64,000 bases of DNA from Mastacembelus armatus (taxonomy: Eukaryota > Chordata > Actinopteri > Synbranchiformes > Mastacembelidae). The notes under the pieces are model-generated. The model was not told the DNA's origin. It saw nothing but the letters and a program-made list of their open reading frames with translations, and searched no databases. Below, in pieces: positions 1 to 11,577 of the stretch (position 1 is the first letter of the stretch; the number at the start of each line of letters is the position of its first letter). Location: the NCBI RefSeq assembly GCF_900324485.2, contig NC_046653.1:24673147-24737146 (forward strand), in the 5' to 3' direction. The position numbers and the translations under genes were made by a program.

Positions 1-1440
1 AAGATGCTCTATGACCACAAGGATTCAGACCAGAGAGTGAGGATGAGTGTGATGAGCATCAGGAGACACACCAAACAGGTACAGCTGAATGTACAGTATA
101 TGTGTTACCATTCATGGTCTATTCCAGTAACAGAGGAAGAAGCAGAAACATTGATGCAGTAAACAGTGGTGCTCTTAATGGATTAAGGTACAATTCTTAT
201 TTATCCTCCTGTTGATTTAGAAGAACTATATGTGATGTTTCTAAGGCTGACCTTCAGTTGTAGTAACTTGAAATATGACATGGTGCACAGGTATGTGGGT
301 TGGGAGGATAAATACAATGAATCAGAATCAATCGGCTTTATTGCCAAGTATGTAGGACACACAAGGAGTTTGATAATGTTAGTTAAATGACCATATTTTA
401 TATCATTCAGCCATGCTGATGGGTGACACTTAGAGTCAGGGCAGGAAGAGCAACAGCCCTCAAATTGTCTTTACATGTCGAGTAATCATGAGGATTTTGT
501 TTTTATATTATATATTTATATAAGTGTTTGCATGATTGCTGACGCTTTTGGAATATAAACATGTAAATAAGGACGCTGATTGAGTTGAATATGTGCCACA
601 AACATAATGTTCTATCCTGGAGTCTGTGAACTTCCAACAATCTGAAAATGATGGCAGGACACAAAATTGGAAGACTTTAACTCCAAAGTATACAAGGTCA
701 GTAGGTCAGAGGGGACTCTGAGTTAACCGGTTTACGTTGGAGAAGGTAAGTTGAGCACAGCTGGAATCTCCTGCAGAGACAGTGCTCTGGCAGAGCTTCG
801 TCGAATAGTTTTGCTCGCAAGCTTGACTCATTGCATTTAATCGGTTGTTGCTGGGCTGGCCAATCAGATGAGCCATTCATTGTGGAGTCACAGATGCAAA
901 CATCCAGTCCCCTTTCGACACCACTGTTTGTTACCAGGGTTGTCTGTGCCCTGCGGGGGGAGAGGTGGAAGTAGAGCAGAAAATGTAAGCAGAGAATAGA
1001 AGTGCTGTAGATCTGCCACCTGAGAACAAACATTTCAGACACAGGGTTTGTTGGAGAGGAACAACGAAAAGCTGAAAGGTTAAACCACATGAATCAGCAG
1101 GTAGATTTGAAAAACTGAGTTTGAAACCCAAAAAGATTAAGGGAAAAAAATACACTCAGAACTCAGAATAACAGTTAGTTGGGTCACAGTACTTTTTCTG
1201 TACTGAGTTCACTTTTCAACGTTTTTTCTACAGTTCTTTTAACGTCACATTTAAAAGGCACATATGCGTCAAGAACTGCACAGGACCAATTCTCAATACA
1301 TTATACTGTTGCTCAATTGTATATATTAAAGTACTGAATTGTTGTTAGTAATGCATTGCCTTTTAAGCAGCATTTTAGCATTTTAGCCAATGCAGCTGGA
1401 ACTGATTTTAACTCATAATGTTGAATAGTTAAAACATTTT
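1..1440. other. Non-coding flank, no gene recognised
   Basis: I see no coding region supported by homology or codon structure. The short open frames (for example minus strand 698-1090) show no recognisable domain. Around 318-375 there is a stretch resembling a dispersed fish repeat end (GAATCAGAATC then CTTTATTGCCAAGTATG), recognised from memory only. Confidence 0.5.
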
Positions 1441-1456
1441 TTAAACAATATATAAG

Positions 1457-1575
1457 ACAGGTAGATAGATGGACACATAGCTAGCTAGATTGATGGATAG
1501 GTAAATGGGTAGGTAAAAGGACAGATAGATGGATAGATAGGTAGGTAAGTAGATAGGTACGTAGGTAGGTAGGTG
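1457..1575. repeat. GATA/GTAG tetranucleotide repeat, short block
   Basis: Degenerate run of GATA, GTAG and GTAA tetramers, separated by about 400 bases of non-repetitive DNA from the larger block that follows. Confidence 0.85.
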
Positions 1576-1976
1576 GTAAGTGGAAATTTGTCTTTGGTTC
1601 ACCAGCACATACATCATCACATCATGCAGGTATTAAAAACAAATTATGTACATGAGTAAAAATAAATTAAATACATATCAAAGATGGGGGTAAATTGATA
1701 AAAGAAAACACAGAAGAACCACCACACAACTGACCATACAATATTGAAAAGTATGCTGCATATGTACATTTTCACATCTACTGACTGCATTTGGTGCAAA
1801 TGATCCTTCATAAACTTTCCACGTTGCTAGGGGCATTCTAAAACGTCGATCTGAGGGCATCAAATTTTATTCCGGAAACAAAGGATGTTAACTGTCACCT
1901 GAAATGGACTGAGTTTTCCTGCACATAGCAGTGTGATAAAGTAAGTCTATCTGCTGTTTTAACAATTTTGTTCAGG

Positions 1977-2876
1977 TCAGGTAGGTTGGTAGGTAGGTAG
2001 ATGGACAGATAGGTAGGTAAGTCGGTATGTACGTAGGTAGGTAGATGGATAAATAGATAGGTAAGTCGGTATGTACGTAGGTAGGTAGATGGATAAATAG
2101 GTAAGTAGACATGTAGGTAGATAGATGGACAGATAGGTAGGTAAGTAGATGGATAAATAGATAGGTAAGTCGGTATGTACGTAGGTAGGTAGATGGATAA
2201 ATAGATAGGTAAGTAGACATGTAGGTAGGTAGATGGACAGGTAGGTAAGTACATGGATAAATAGAGAGGTAAGTAGATATGTAGGTAGGTAGGTAGATGG
2301 ACAGATAGGTAGGTAAGTACATGGATAAATAGATAGGTAAGTAGATATGTAGGTAGGTAGGTAGATGGACAGATAGGTAGGTAAGTACATGGATAAATAG
2401 ATAGGTAAGTAGATATGTATGTAGGTAGGTAGATAGACAGTTAGGTAGGTAAGTACATGGATAAATAGATAGGTAAGTAGATATGTAGGTAGGTAGGTAG
2501 ATGGACAGATAGGTAGGTAAGTACATGGATAAATAGATAGGTAAGTAGATATGTAGGTAGGTAGGTAGATAGACAGATAGGTAGGTAAGTACATGGATAA
2601 ATAGATAGGTAAGTAGATATGTATGTAGGTAGGTAGATGGACAGATAGGTAGGTAAGTACATGGATAAATAGGTAAGTAGATATGTAGGTAGGTAAGTAC
2701 ATGGATAAATAGGTAAGTAGATATGTAGGTAGGTAAGTACATGGATAAATAGGTAAGTAGATATGTAGGTAGGTAAGTACATGGATAAATAGGTAAGTAG
2801 ATATGTAGGTAGGTAGATGGACAGATAGGTAGGTAAGTACATGGATAAATAGATAGGTAAGTAGATATGTAGGTAT
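1977..2876. repeat. GTAG/GATA minisatellite with higher-order units
   Basis: About 900 bases made almost entirely of tetramers (GTAG, GTAA, ATGG, ACAG, ATAG, ATAA, GTAC, ATAT). The tetramers are arranged in longer repeats: a ~64-68-base unit dominates the middle, and a 40-base unit (ten tetramers) is repeated four times near 2690-2810. The minus strand stays open for up to 311 codons as a Tyr-Leu-Pro-Thr-Tyr/Ile-Ser pattern. That is a by-product of a stop-free tetramer repeat, not evidence of a gene. Confidence 0.9.
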
Positions 2877-3103
2877 ATGAATAAATTGATATAGCTCTTT
2901 TTCAATGTCCATTGCACTAGTGACTTAAGTGTTTAAGGTATCATTTGTACATATCCATTTGCAAGTAGTGTTCAATAATTTACGCTGAGACTGCATACAT
3001 TAATAGCACATATTCCTCTGTACATTATATGTTTATAGTACTCACTAACTGCATATAGTTGCCTTGTACTTGCACATGTGCAATGACAAAATAGTTTAAT
3101 CTA

Positions 3104-3496
3104 AATGGACAGATAAGTAAGTAGGCAGGTAGATAGGTAGGTAGATGGACATATATGTAGGTAGGTATGTGGATAGATAGGTAAGTAGATATATAGATAG
3201 GTAGGTATATGGACGATAGGTAAGTACATGGATAGATAGTTAAGTAGGTAGGTAGGAAAATGGACAGAGGAAAATAGAAATATACGTAGGTGGATGGACA
3301 GATAGATAACTAGATAAATGGATGGATAAATAGATATAAGTAGTGTAAGTAGATATATGTAGGTAGGTAGATGAACAGATAGGTGGGTTAAACTAATGAT
3401 AGATACGTAAGTAGATATATAGGTAGGTAGATGGGCAGGAAGGTAAGCAGATAGATAGATAGGCTGGTAACTAGATAGATAGCTAGGTAGATAGAT
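3104..3496. repeat. GTAG/GATA repeat, degenerate third block
   Basis: The same tetramers as the preceding minisatellite but more diverged, separated from it by about 230 bases of unique sequence. Confidence 0.85.
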
Positions 3497-3499
3497 CCC

Positions 3500-6400
3500 T
3501 GCTCTGTCATATTCAACCCTAATAATAATATATTCAACCCACACTCTAAGGCCCTTGATGGGATGGTTAGCATGTTAACCTTTATTTTAAACCTCATGAT
3601 TAGATTTTTCTATTTTAATAAATTTTTTCTAGTTAATTTAAAACTTTAGCTGGTAGAACAAATAGACAATACTGAGTAAAAAATTGTTTTTTCTACAATT
3701 TTGTTGAGTCACACTCTTAAAGAAGAAGCACTAATTTCATTATAACATTTTATGATTGTTTCAACTGTAATCCCTGTGTCATAAAAACAGCGGTCTTGCA
3801 ATTCATGAATTATCCTAGCTTCACATAAATGTGTAAGAAAGAACTCCAGTGGAGAGGAACACCCCCCTCAGGTGCAGTCACCTGTATGAGAGGATACATA
3901 CATTCTCCTCCTGTTTGTTCTTGTTTTTGACTCTGTTTATGATTGTGCACCCCAACTTAAGCTACAAAATGTCAGCCAACAATTCAAAGCATTGCATTGT
4001 AAGCCTGGAGTCCTGCTCCCTTGGTCAGTGGTCCTCTCACACTCACTTCAGCCTCTACACTCTGATTAGGAGCTGTATATTTGTCGTAGACTGGAAAATA
4101 TATACATTAACATAGAAATGCAACAATCATAATGTGCGCATCCAAAAACACTAGCTGTCTGTCACACACATTGTGTTCACTTCTTTTCAGAAACTAATAG
4201 TGCTATTGAGGCTTCAGGGCTGACAATGACCTCTAGCCCTACTAAGCTGAGGGAGGAGAGTTTGTCTGACCTAGGTTCAGTCAGGGTCTACGGAGGAATC
4301 CTGAATTCCTTGGAACTCAGCAGGCGTGCTTCATAATTGGAGAGTCATGTTGATTTGTAATGTGCTGACTACCCTTCACTCTTCAAAGCCTTAGCACTGT
4401 TTCAAAGGGGAGAAGAGAATGAGGATCTTGCTCAGTGACAGAGATGAGATTTACTGACAAAGACAATAGGTTCAGTGATGGCAGCATTAAAACACAGTCT
4501 TCAGAGTTTACACTGTTGTTACAGCAGTATACCTGACACCATGTAAAGTACGTATGGCAGCACATTCACACACTGAAATTACCTGTATTGACTAATATAA
4601 ACATAATCATGTAGCGTAGTATATACACTAGGAAAGTTCATACAGGTTGTAGTAGAAGTAGGCTAAGATCTTCCTATGTGTGTTTTCCAGGAAATGATGT
4701 GCACATTTAGTGTTAAGCTGAAGCTTTACTTCTCTAGACTATGACCTTTGTTAACTTATCACTTTCTTACCTGTAACTTAACCTACATTAGATTTGCAAA
4801 TAATAAAGGGGTCATTCTGATCCTGGACCAACGGACAGAGTCAGTCTGCAGCATGTTAATTAAAATGTCGTTCACAGAAATCACATTGTTTTCTAGCAGT
4901 AGAGACTTTAGGCGCCTTAATAAACGTAATCAAAGGTTTTAGATTCAGGGCCCAAGCCTTCCTTTTTGTACAATTTAAATGGTGTTTAGTTACTTAGGCT
5001 GTGCAAATAAAGACAATCTCTAAATGACATGCACATGAAAACATTTAGATATATGGGTACAGCTAGTGAACAAGTAAAACAAACCATTATTAAAGCAGGA
5101 ATGAAGTGGAGTCACAGGTGGTGTTTCTTTTCAATAATGGATTCTGTCTTTGCAGTCAGGGATGAGGTCAGGGATGGCTTCCCTCAGGAAAATGTCACTT
5201 CTCATTTGACTTGGTGTGTGGACCAGTATTACCTGTGTTGTGGAGACATAAATATCTTTACATGGTCGCACATTGCAGGAGCTTGATATCCTTGTGGGGA
5301 TAAACCCAGGCCATACAATATAAATCATTAGATGTTTAAGTGATGACATGGTTTAAGGTTAGGACAAAACTCCAGGATATGAATATAATGTCCTCCAAAG
5401 TGATGGAAACATGGCTGTGTACGATTTTGTAGGCGCCCCTGGCATGAATCAAATGCCCTGATCCTCTGATCCTCATACCGTTGGTCTGACACACTGTCAT
5501 CCCTCCTCGTCTCTCCTCCTGGAATAAAAAGTCCAGAGTTTACAAACATGTTTGGCCTTGTAGATATTACCGGAAGTGAGGAGTAATCACTGAGGTTATC
5601 TGGTAGGAGATGTGGAGACAGGAGTGACTGTTTTTATTAATTTTTCTGATTTCCTGTGTGCCTTGATGCTATGAAGCTTTTGGCATCTTGTGTTTTTCTA
5701 GGTTTGGATGTAATCTCTTTTAGTTGTTTGGCAGGTTACAGTTACCTTCAGGACTTTGCACAGGTTTATTAATTAGATCAACTGAACCTTTAGGAAAGAA
5801 ATTGATATTGTAGCCCCCACTACAGGTGTGATTTCACCTGAGGGGAGAGGTTTAACAAAACGTTCCGAAAAGATTTTGGTTTTCCTCTAAATTGTATTAA
5901 CACAGACATTTACCCTGTGAGCTGTTGTAACTATGCTCTGCCTGCTGAGCCTGCTGAACCTCCTGCCTGTTTAATTACACACAACCATACAGGCCACAGA
6001 GGCTGGTCATCAAAAGGAAGTTTTTACACTGAATTTTAGAGTGATCACTTGGGTTGCGATTAGGTTTGAGGTTTAGGTTAAGGTTAGGTTATGTCTCCAG
6101 AAAATTAAGTTGGGTCAGTGTAGAATGTCCATGAGGAGTAAGGACAGTATGTGAGTGGACTATATGATGCACATGATGTAGGTGTGTTCGAGTTTTCTGT
6201 TATTTTTGTGTGTTTATATCAAAAGTCCATTGTCAGTAATTTCTACAACAGCTCATCAGTACATGTGGTATCCATGTGGTATCTGACTTGACTCTTCCAT
6301 TGAGAAAATGTCTTTAGTTGATTACTAAGGTACCTTTTTAAAAAGGTACATATGTATTTTATTAAAATTATATTTAAATGTGATTAGGCAAAAATAAAAT

Positions 6401-7620
6401 AATAATTACATAACAAGCAACAGGAATCTGTGGCTCTGGTACTTTAAGTATCACAAACCATAACACTATAAACAGTTTTTCATGTTTCACATGTGCTCAC
6501 ATTGTCAGTTTCACTCCTTTTTAATATTGTAACTGTTGTTGTCACACTTTGTACATTTTGCCAACTTCTGTCTTACTGTGTCAGCACAATGAGGCCTGTC
6601 ATTTAGCAAACACAGCTGCTGTTCTCATCCAGCTTGTTCAGACTTGAGGTAAATGTCGGGCCGAACAGGGCATGTGTGTCAAAGTCCAGATGACACATTC
6701 AGACATGAGACAGCCTGTCCCAGAGCTTAGAAAAAACAGGCATTCATGTGTCAGTGGGTATTTTAAATGTAGTGTGTGCTTTGTGCAGAGAGCCAGCAAT
6801 AGAAAAATGTGGCAGTAGTCATTAAAGTGTTTGATATTCATGAAAACATTGGAGCCCAAAAGTACAGTTGGAAATGAACTCTCATGTTATTTGTGTGAAA
6901 TGCAATCACCAGCAGATGGAGCTCTTGACTTATTTTTTTTTCCCATGACAAATGAACTAGTAGAGATGTCAAGATGCATAAAGGATGAGTTAGTGGAAGA
7001 CTTTTATCAACATCCACAAGGTCCTAATTATATATATATATTTTTTTCAGGTGTCATAGTTTTAGGAAAATGTGACAGCCGCTGTGACCATTATTTACAG
7101 TGTTCAGTGTTCATCATACCAAAAAAGTGAAAAACAGACATTTGTAATTAGAATGTCGTATGTTGAGAAATCTTCCACTAACTGATAATTAATACATTTT
7201 GACATTGCAACTGCTTTGTCATACAAAAATTAAGCCAACTGCTCCATCTGTAGGTGATTGGCAGACTGAACAAAATGTAAATCCTACAGACCACACAAAA
7301 ACACTTCTTTCAAACTTTCAACAGTACCTTCATATAAAAAGCAGTTTTATTGTGTTTAGTTGTGCAGATTTGGATTTATAACTGCTTGTTTGTGTTAGAT
7401 GTCAAACTCGTTTATGTTGACTCTAGTAGGTTTTTTTTCTATCTTATAGAATTATTACCTCTACTACTGGTTTTGGTGAAAACCTGAGAGCAAATCTTAT
7501 TTCACTCAAACAGTTTACTCATATACTGATTATATAATGTATGCAGAGAGAGAAGATTTTAACTTGTATTCTTAAATCCAGTGAAAATCTTTTGTACAAC
7601 ATATCATGTTTCACTCAGTC
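3500..7620. other. Intergenic DNA 3' of receptor 1, no gene recognised
   Basis: AT-rich sequence with only short open frames and no recognisable domain. A short TTAGG-like run at about 6059-6092 is far too short to call telomeric. The last ~120 bases (about 7500-7620) match the 3' flanks of receptors 2 and 3 and belong to the TAAR duplication unit. Confidence 0.5.
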
Positions 7621-7623
7621 TCT

Positions 7624-8938
7624 CTACAGTACGTTGGCCTCACGAGATCCCGGCTGCAGAATCTGAATAGTGACAATGAGTTTAACAGTTTTTCTAAACC
7701 AGGGATAAAACAAGGCATAGATCAGAGGGTTTACACACGAGTTAAAATCAAATAGATAGATCACGTAAGATGCAGCTGAAGCATTAAGCAAGTTGTCCCC
7801 TGCAAGAGTGACACAGTAAAATGGGCAGAAACACATCAAAAACATAGCTACAAGAACACCAAGAGTCCTGGCTGCTTTCAGCTCAGATTTTGTTGTTGTC
7901 ACTGAACGCTGCAGTGTGACAGCTGTAATGTGAGAGCGCATGGCCCGAGCCTGAGACACAGCCACAACAAACACTCTCATATACAGAACTATGATGACAG
8001 TAACTGGAGCAATGAAGGTCACAACAACATCAACAATTCCTGCAATATAGCTAATAACAAACACACACTGTCCATAGCAGGAGTTATACCTGCCTGGTTC
8101 AGTCAGATCATCCTTTAATAAGAGCATGTTGTAGAAAACAGAAATGAGCCAACACAGACAAACACAGAATTTCACTCTTCTCTCAGTGACTCTTGTGGGG
8201 TAATGCAGAGGGTCACAAATAGCCACATAGCGGTCGACTGATATCAGAACTATGTTTCCTACTGAGGTGGAGGTAATGATTGCAGACACATACTTAACCA
8301 GAGAACACACAAGATCACCAAGAAACCAGCAGCCTGTTTTTCTGAGTATTTCTCCGGGCATCAGTACGAGGCCCACGAGAAAGTCTGAGACAGCCAGAGA
8401 GAGGAGGAGGATGTTGGTGTTTGTGTGGAGCTGCCTGGAGGAAAAGAGAAAAGTGTCATTAACCAACAAGTTGTGTTCAATATCTCTGAATGTTTCCTAA
8501 TTTGACACATCTGTAGTCACCATATGGTTAAGTGTAGACTATTAAAACTACTTGCTGAGCTCAGTGAATAGACACCTGAACTGTGGTTTCTGGTGTCAAA
8601 TATCAGTCAGACCTTTGTTTCATTGTGCACAAACAGTCAACAAGGCAGAATCAAAGTCTAATGTGTCAACATGAGCCATGATTTAGTAAAAGCCTAAAGA
8701 CAGTTCTTGTAAATGTACAGCAGCTGTTCACATTTTAAGACAAAAATCATAGAGAAGTGAATCTGTGCCTGAAGTGAGAAATTGAGATGATGATGAGCAG
8801 GTTCAGAGCCACAGTGAGCACAGAGACAGAGGACAGCACAATGTGAAGGAGCACAACATCAGACCAGGTGAAAATCGGCTTCCTGCAGGAGGTGTTGAGT
8901 TGTGGAAAGCAGAGCTCTGCTCCATCCTCAACCTCCAT
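7624..8938 (-). CDS. taar: TAAR receptor 1 (TAAR13c-like, clade III), two exons
   Basis: Seven-transmembrane class A GPCR of the trace amine-associated receptor family, expected at the olfactory neuron surface and coupled to Gs. Exon 1 is 8769-8938 and exon 2 is 7624-8434 (TAG stop at 7624-7626), giving 326 residues. Visible landmarks: N-glycosylation site N15-T-S; N46 (1.50); D74 (2.50); C100-C180 disulphide; DRY at 124-126; P200 (5.50); P261 (6.50). The TAAR fingerprint NSxxNPxxYxxxYxWF spans 288-303. Residue 107 (3.32) is Ser instead of the aminergic Asp, D192 (5.42) is present, 6.48 is Phe and 7.43 is Asp (D286). The start was chosen because MEVEDGAEL is conserved in nearly every copy. 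The 334-base intron needs a GC donor (CTTCAG|GCACAG) and an AG acceptor. The protein differs from receptor 2 at one residue (Ile65 versus Thr). The family call is secure; the member number is not. Confidence 0.95.
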
Positions 8939-9475
8939 CTTCAGAGCCCTGCAGAGAGCTGCAGCTTTGTGAACAAAAACTGACTCGAATAACTGATTTA
9001 CCTCTCGCCTTTTCTTAGTTCATCCCCTCCTCTTTGTTTCAGTGTCTCTGGGACTCTGAGGTCCCTCCTACAGAGTGCTTTCTACACCAATGGCAAAAAA
9101 CGTTTTGTAGAAGAAGAAAATGCTGTTGTTGCTCACTCATCCTCACTTTTTTGTGCTTTTTTATCTAATTTGAGAAGTCAACAGAAGTCTTCATTGTTGG
9201 ACCAAAGGCGTTATCATTCACCAGTGTATTCACCCCACTGAACCTTACTAAGCCTCTTCCAGATCTAAAGTACTATGGTTCAACTGAGATGTTAAACTCT
9301 TTACAAGAAAGGGGCAAAACAGTTTATCTCATTTTTGTATTTTTTTGGGCCCTTGAAAGAATTGCCACCTTGCATGGTAAAGATGGTTTGTTTGCTTTGT
9401 TGATTTTTCAGACCTGTTTTGATGAGATAGTCCTTAATTAATTATATGGAGCCACCATCTAATGGCCCACCACCT
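8939..9475. other. 5' flank of receptor 1
   Basis: Upstream flank of receptor 1, with the first ~130 bases shared with all other receptors. It lacks the conserved upstream block found before receptors 4 to 8. No other feature seen. Confidence 0.5.
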
Positions 9476-9479
9476 GCAG

Positions 9480-10160
9480 AGGTAAGAACTGGGGACTACT
9501 CAGTTTTTTGCCAGGCAGTAGACAAGGTCAGGGATCTTGGCATACTGATCCCTGTGATTGTAGACTGGTTCTAAGGACATGGAATGCCACCTCTCTGGTG
9601 GGGAAAGATTTAAAGCTAAAACAAGAGGTGGAGCATTAACAGCTGCATATAGTTTGGCTCGACTTCATGCACAGCAGAGGCTCTGAAACCAAGCTCTTTA
9701 AGAAGTTCTGGAATCTCTTCTCTTCCAGAGTTGCCCAATGTTAGAAGTGCTGGGGATACTCACTAGACCCATGCGGAGCACCACGGAATTTATACCAGAG
9801 AAGGAGAGAATTGTCTGTATGAAACTGCAAATTGCACTGAGGAAGGGATTTGACTCTTGTCCGCACTTACATGTCAAAAAGCAGTTCAGGGTATTTGGCT
9901 TTCTTGTGGAGTCTGGATGTGGCCATAGAAAGGACACCACCAGAGCACTTCATAGCTTTTTTGGAGAACTTAAATGCTCAAGTGGTCGAAGATGGACATA
10001 CCTGGCGTGGAAGGCACCAGTTCTGAGCAGAAATGGAGTTTTGTTATTTGACTTCTGTGCTAGTTACGAATGCCATGCCAGATTGTTTCTGATATGAAGC
10101 TTTGCGGGTGCAAGTGTGGGTTTAAAATATTGCACCCATGCAGGACTCTGGAGAAGACTG
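9480..10160 (+). mobile_element. LINE remnant: endonuclease domain, RTE/Rex3-like
   Basis: Decayed plus-strand copy of an abundant fish non-LTR element. The start of the endonuclease reading (GGACATGGAATGCCACC, about 9574) is recognisable. The GDFN-region counterpart reads LENLNAQVVEDGHTWRG near 9960-10015, followed by a DFCASY match near 10050. Many stops and frame changes are present, so the 119-codon open frame at 9738-10097 is accidental. Family assignment is from memory. Confidence 0.7.
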
Positions 10161-10199
10161 ATAAGCAGGTCTGATAAAGCAAAACATAGTGAGGGGAGT

Positions 10200-10360
10200 G
10201 GGGAAGCTGCTGTCCAACTCCAGTAAAATTCCTTATGCATCATGGAACAGGTTGGGGACATGGAATCCAAGTGGACCGTGTTCAACCCTTTTATTGTAGA
10301 AGTGGCTTCTTGGAACGATGGTCAGAATGTTATTGGGTTCTGTCATGTTGGCTATCCGTG
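10200..10360 (+). mobile_element. LINE remnant: linker between endonuclease and RT
   Basis: Reads EQVGDMESKWTVF from about 10242, matching the EQVGDMESEW-type linker of the same fish LINE family. It continues the remnant just before it and is followed by a TAAR 3'-flank module. Confidence 0.6.
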
Positions 10361-10489
10361 GCCTCCGCCAGGGTTGTCACTAGTAGAAGTAGTGAAGCCA
10401 CACAACTTTGCGTTGCACATCTGTGAGTTCATAGAATTTTTAGCAAAAAGCAGTGTACGTAATGTATACATTTTACTTTTAAACTTTAC

Positions 10490-10850
10490 AGCATCAAGTC
10501 ACATTGTGCAATTGCTGTCCTAGGTTGCAAATATGAGGTTATTTTAGGTACAACCTTTGTGTGTTGCAGCTATAACTTCTAAGGAGCTACATATCATTTA
10601 ACTGGTTAGTTGATCTTGTGCCCTCATAGATAAAGCACATTTCTGATTGATAAGTAGATTACTAGTATGTTGCTAGAATTTCTCTACCCACCCGCCTTAC
10701 CCACTTCTCACATTTTTATTGCATACATAGATGTATAGATAAATAGGATTTAGATGAATTATAATCTCGGTTTAGTTTTTAGTGTCTACCAACTTGTAAA
10801 ACTGCTTGTTTGTGTTTCATCTTACTTTTTTTACATCTGATTTTGTAGAA
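10490..10850. repeat. TAAR 3'-flank module without an adjacent receptor
   Basis: Sequence homologous to the module normally found 3' of a receptor (for example 20580-20850 and 42270-42560), with the shared stretch TCTACCAACTTGTAAAACTG near 10787. A second, more diverged module follows at about 11085-11400. Only the second one borders a receptor. Confidence 0.65.
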
Positions 10851-10852
10851 CA

Positions 10853-11030
10853 TTGGTCAGCAGCAACAGAGAAAAAGAAATAGCCTCACTTATGACAGAG
10901 GTCTCTAAGGTAGTTGGGAAGCTTCTCAGTGTCAATGCACAGGGATATGACGATATTTGCCCTAAAATCTTGAAGGCTCTGGTCTTTGCAGATCTTTACA
11001 TCTTTTCAGTGCCACAATTAGAGGAGTGGG
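10853..11030 (+). mobile_element. LINE remnant: start of RT domain
   Basis: Reads EVSKVVGKLLSVNAQGYDDICPK-type sequence, the counterpart of the EVxxVVxxLxxGKAPGVDEIRPE region at the start of the RT in RTE/Rex3-like LINEs. Short and decayed. Confidence 0.6.
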
Positions 11031-11577
11031 ACAAAGTAAAGGGCTGTCACTGGTGTAGCAAAGCCACACAACTCTTGTGTTAACATCTGTCAGTTTGTGG
11101 AAATTTTAGTAAAAAGAAGTGTGTTAAAAGTTTCATTTCATTGTTCAGATTTTTGATGGTACATTATTCATATAGTGGTTGGTTCATGTTGTAACCTCTT
11201 ATAGATAGAGCATACTCTTGATGAGCCTGTTATGCTGCTTTACCCACCTACCTGCCACATTGTTGGGATATAGAGGTAGATGCTATAGGAATTATAAACT
11301 TTTTGGATTTAGTGTCTCCCAACTTGTAAAAATTGTAATGTCTATAAGAGACATCACTCAAACTGCTTTTCCTGTCTCAGAGGATTTTTTCTACATTCTT
11401 ATTTGACTTATTCCTTTGAACATGAAAACCAGAATCAGAGAAACAAGAGATGTCATTTTTTCCAAAAACTGACACAGTTTACTCATATACTGATTATACA
11501 CTGTATGCAAAGAGAGAAGATTTTTACTTGTATTCTTAAATCCAGTGAAAATCTTTTGTATTTCACTCATAGCCTCT

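Larger units (their letters stand above)
7624..11400. repeat. Tandem duplication unit, copy 1
   Basis: Receptor 1, its upstream flank and the LINE remnants are repeated almost unchanged at 11578-15354 with an offset of 3953-3955 bases. Only a handful of substitutions and single-base indels are visible, including in non-coding DNA. This implies a recent duplication or recent homogenisation. Confidence 0.9.

Noticed and set aside
1972-2912. Long minus-strand open frames of Tyr/Leu/Pro/Thr/Ile repeats
   Set aside because: A tetranucleotide repeat without stops is open in several frames at once; there is no domain, start context or homology.
6059-6092. Interstitial telomere repeat
   Set aside because: Only a few degenerate GGTTA-like units; chance or a common fish motif.
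7930-8500. Plus-strand frames inside receptor genes
   Set aside because: Antisense shadows of conserved TAAR coding sequence, repeated in every copy.
9738-10097. 119-codon frame as a gene duplicated at 13691-14050
   Set aside because: It overlaps a decayed LINE endonuclease in a different frame, and its conservation is explained by the recent duplication.
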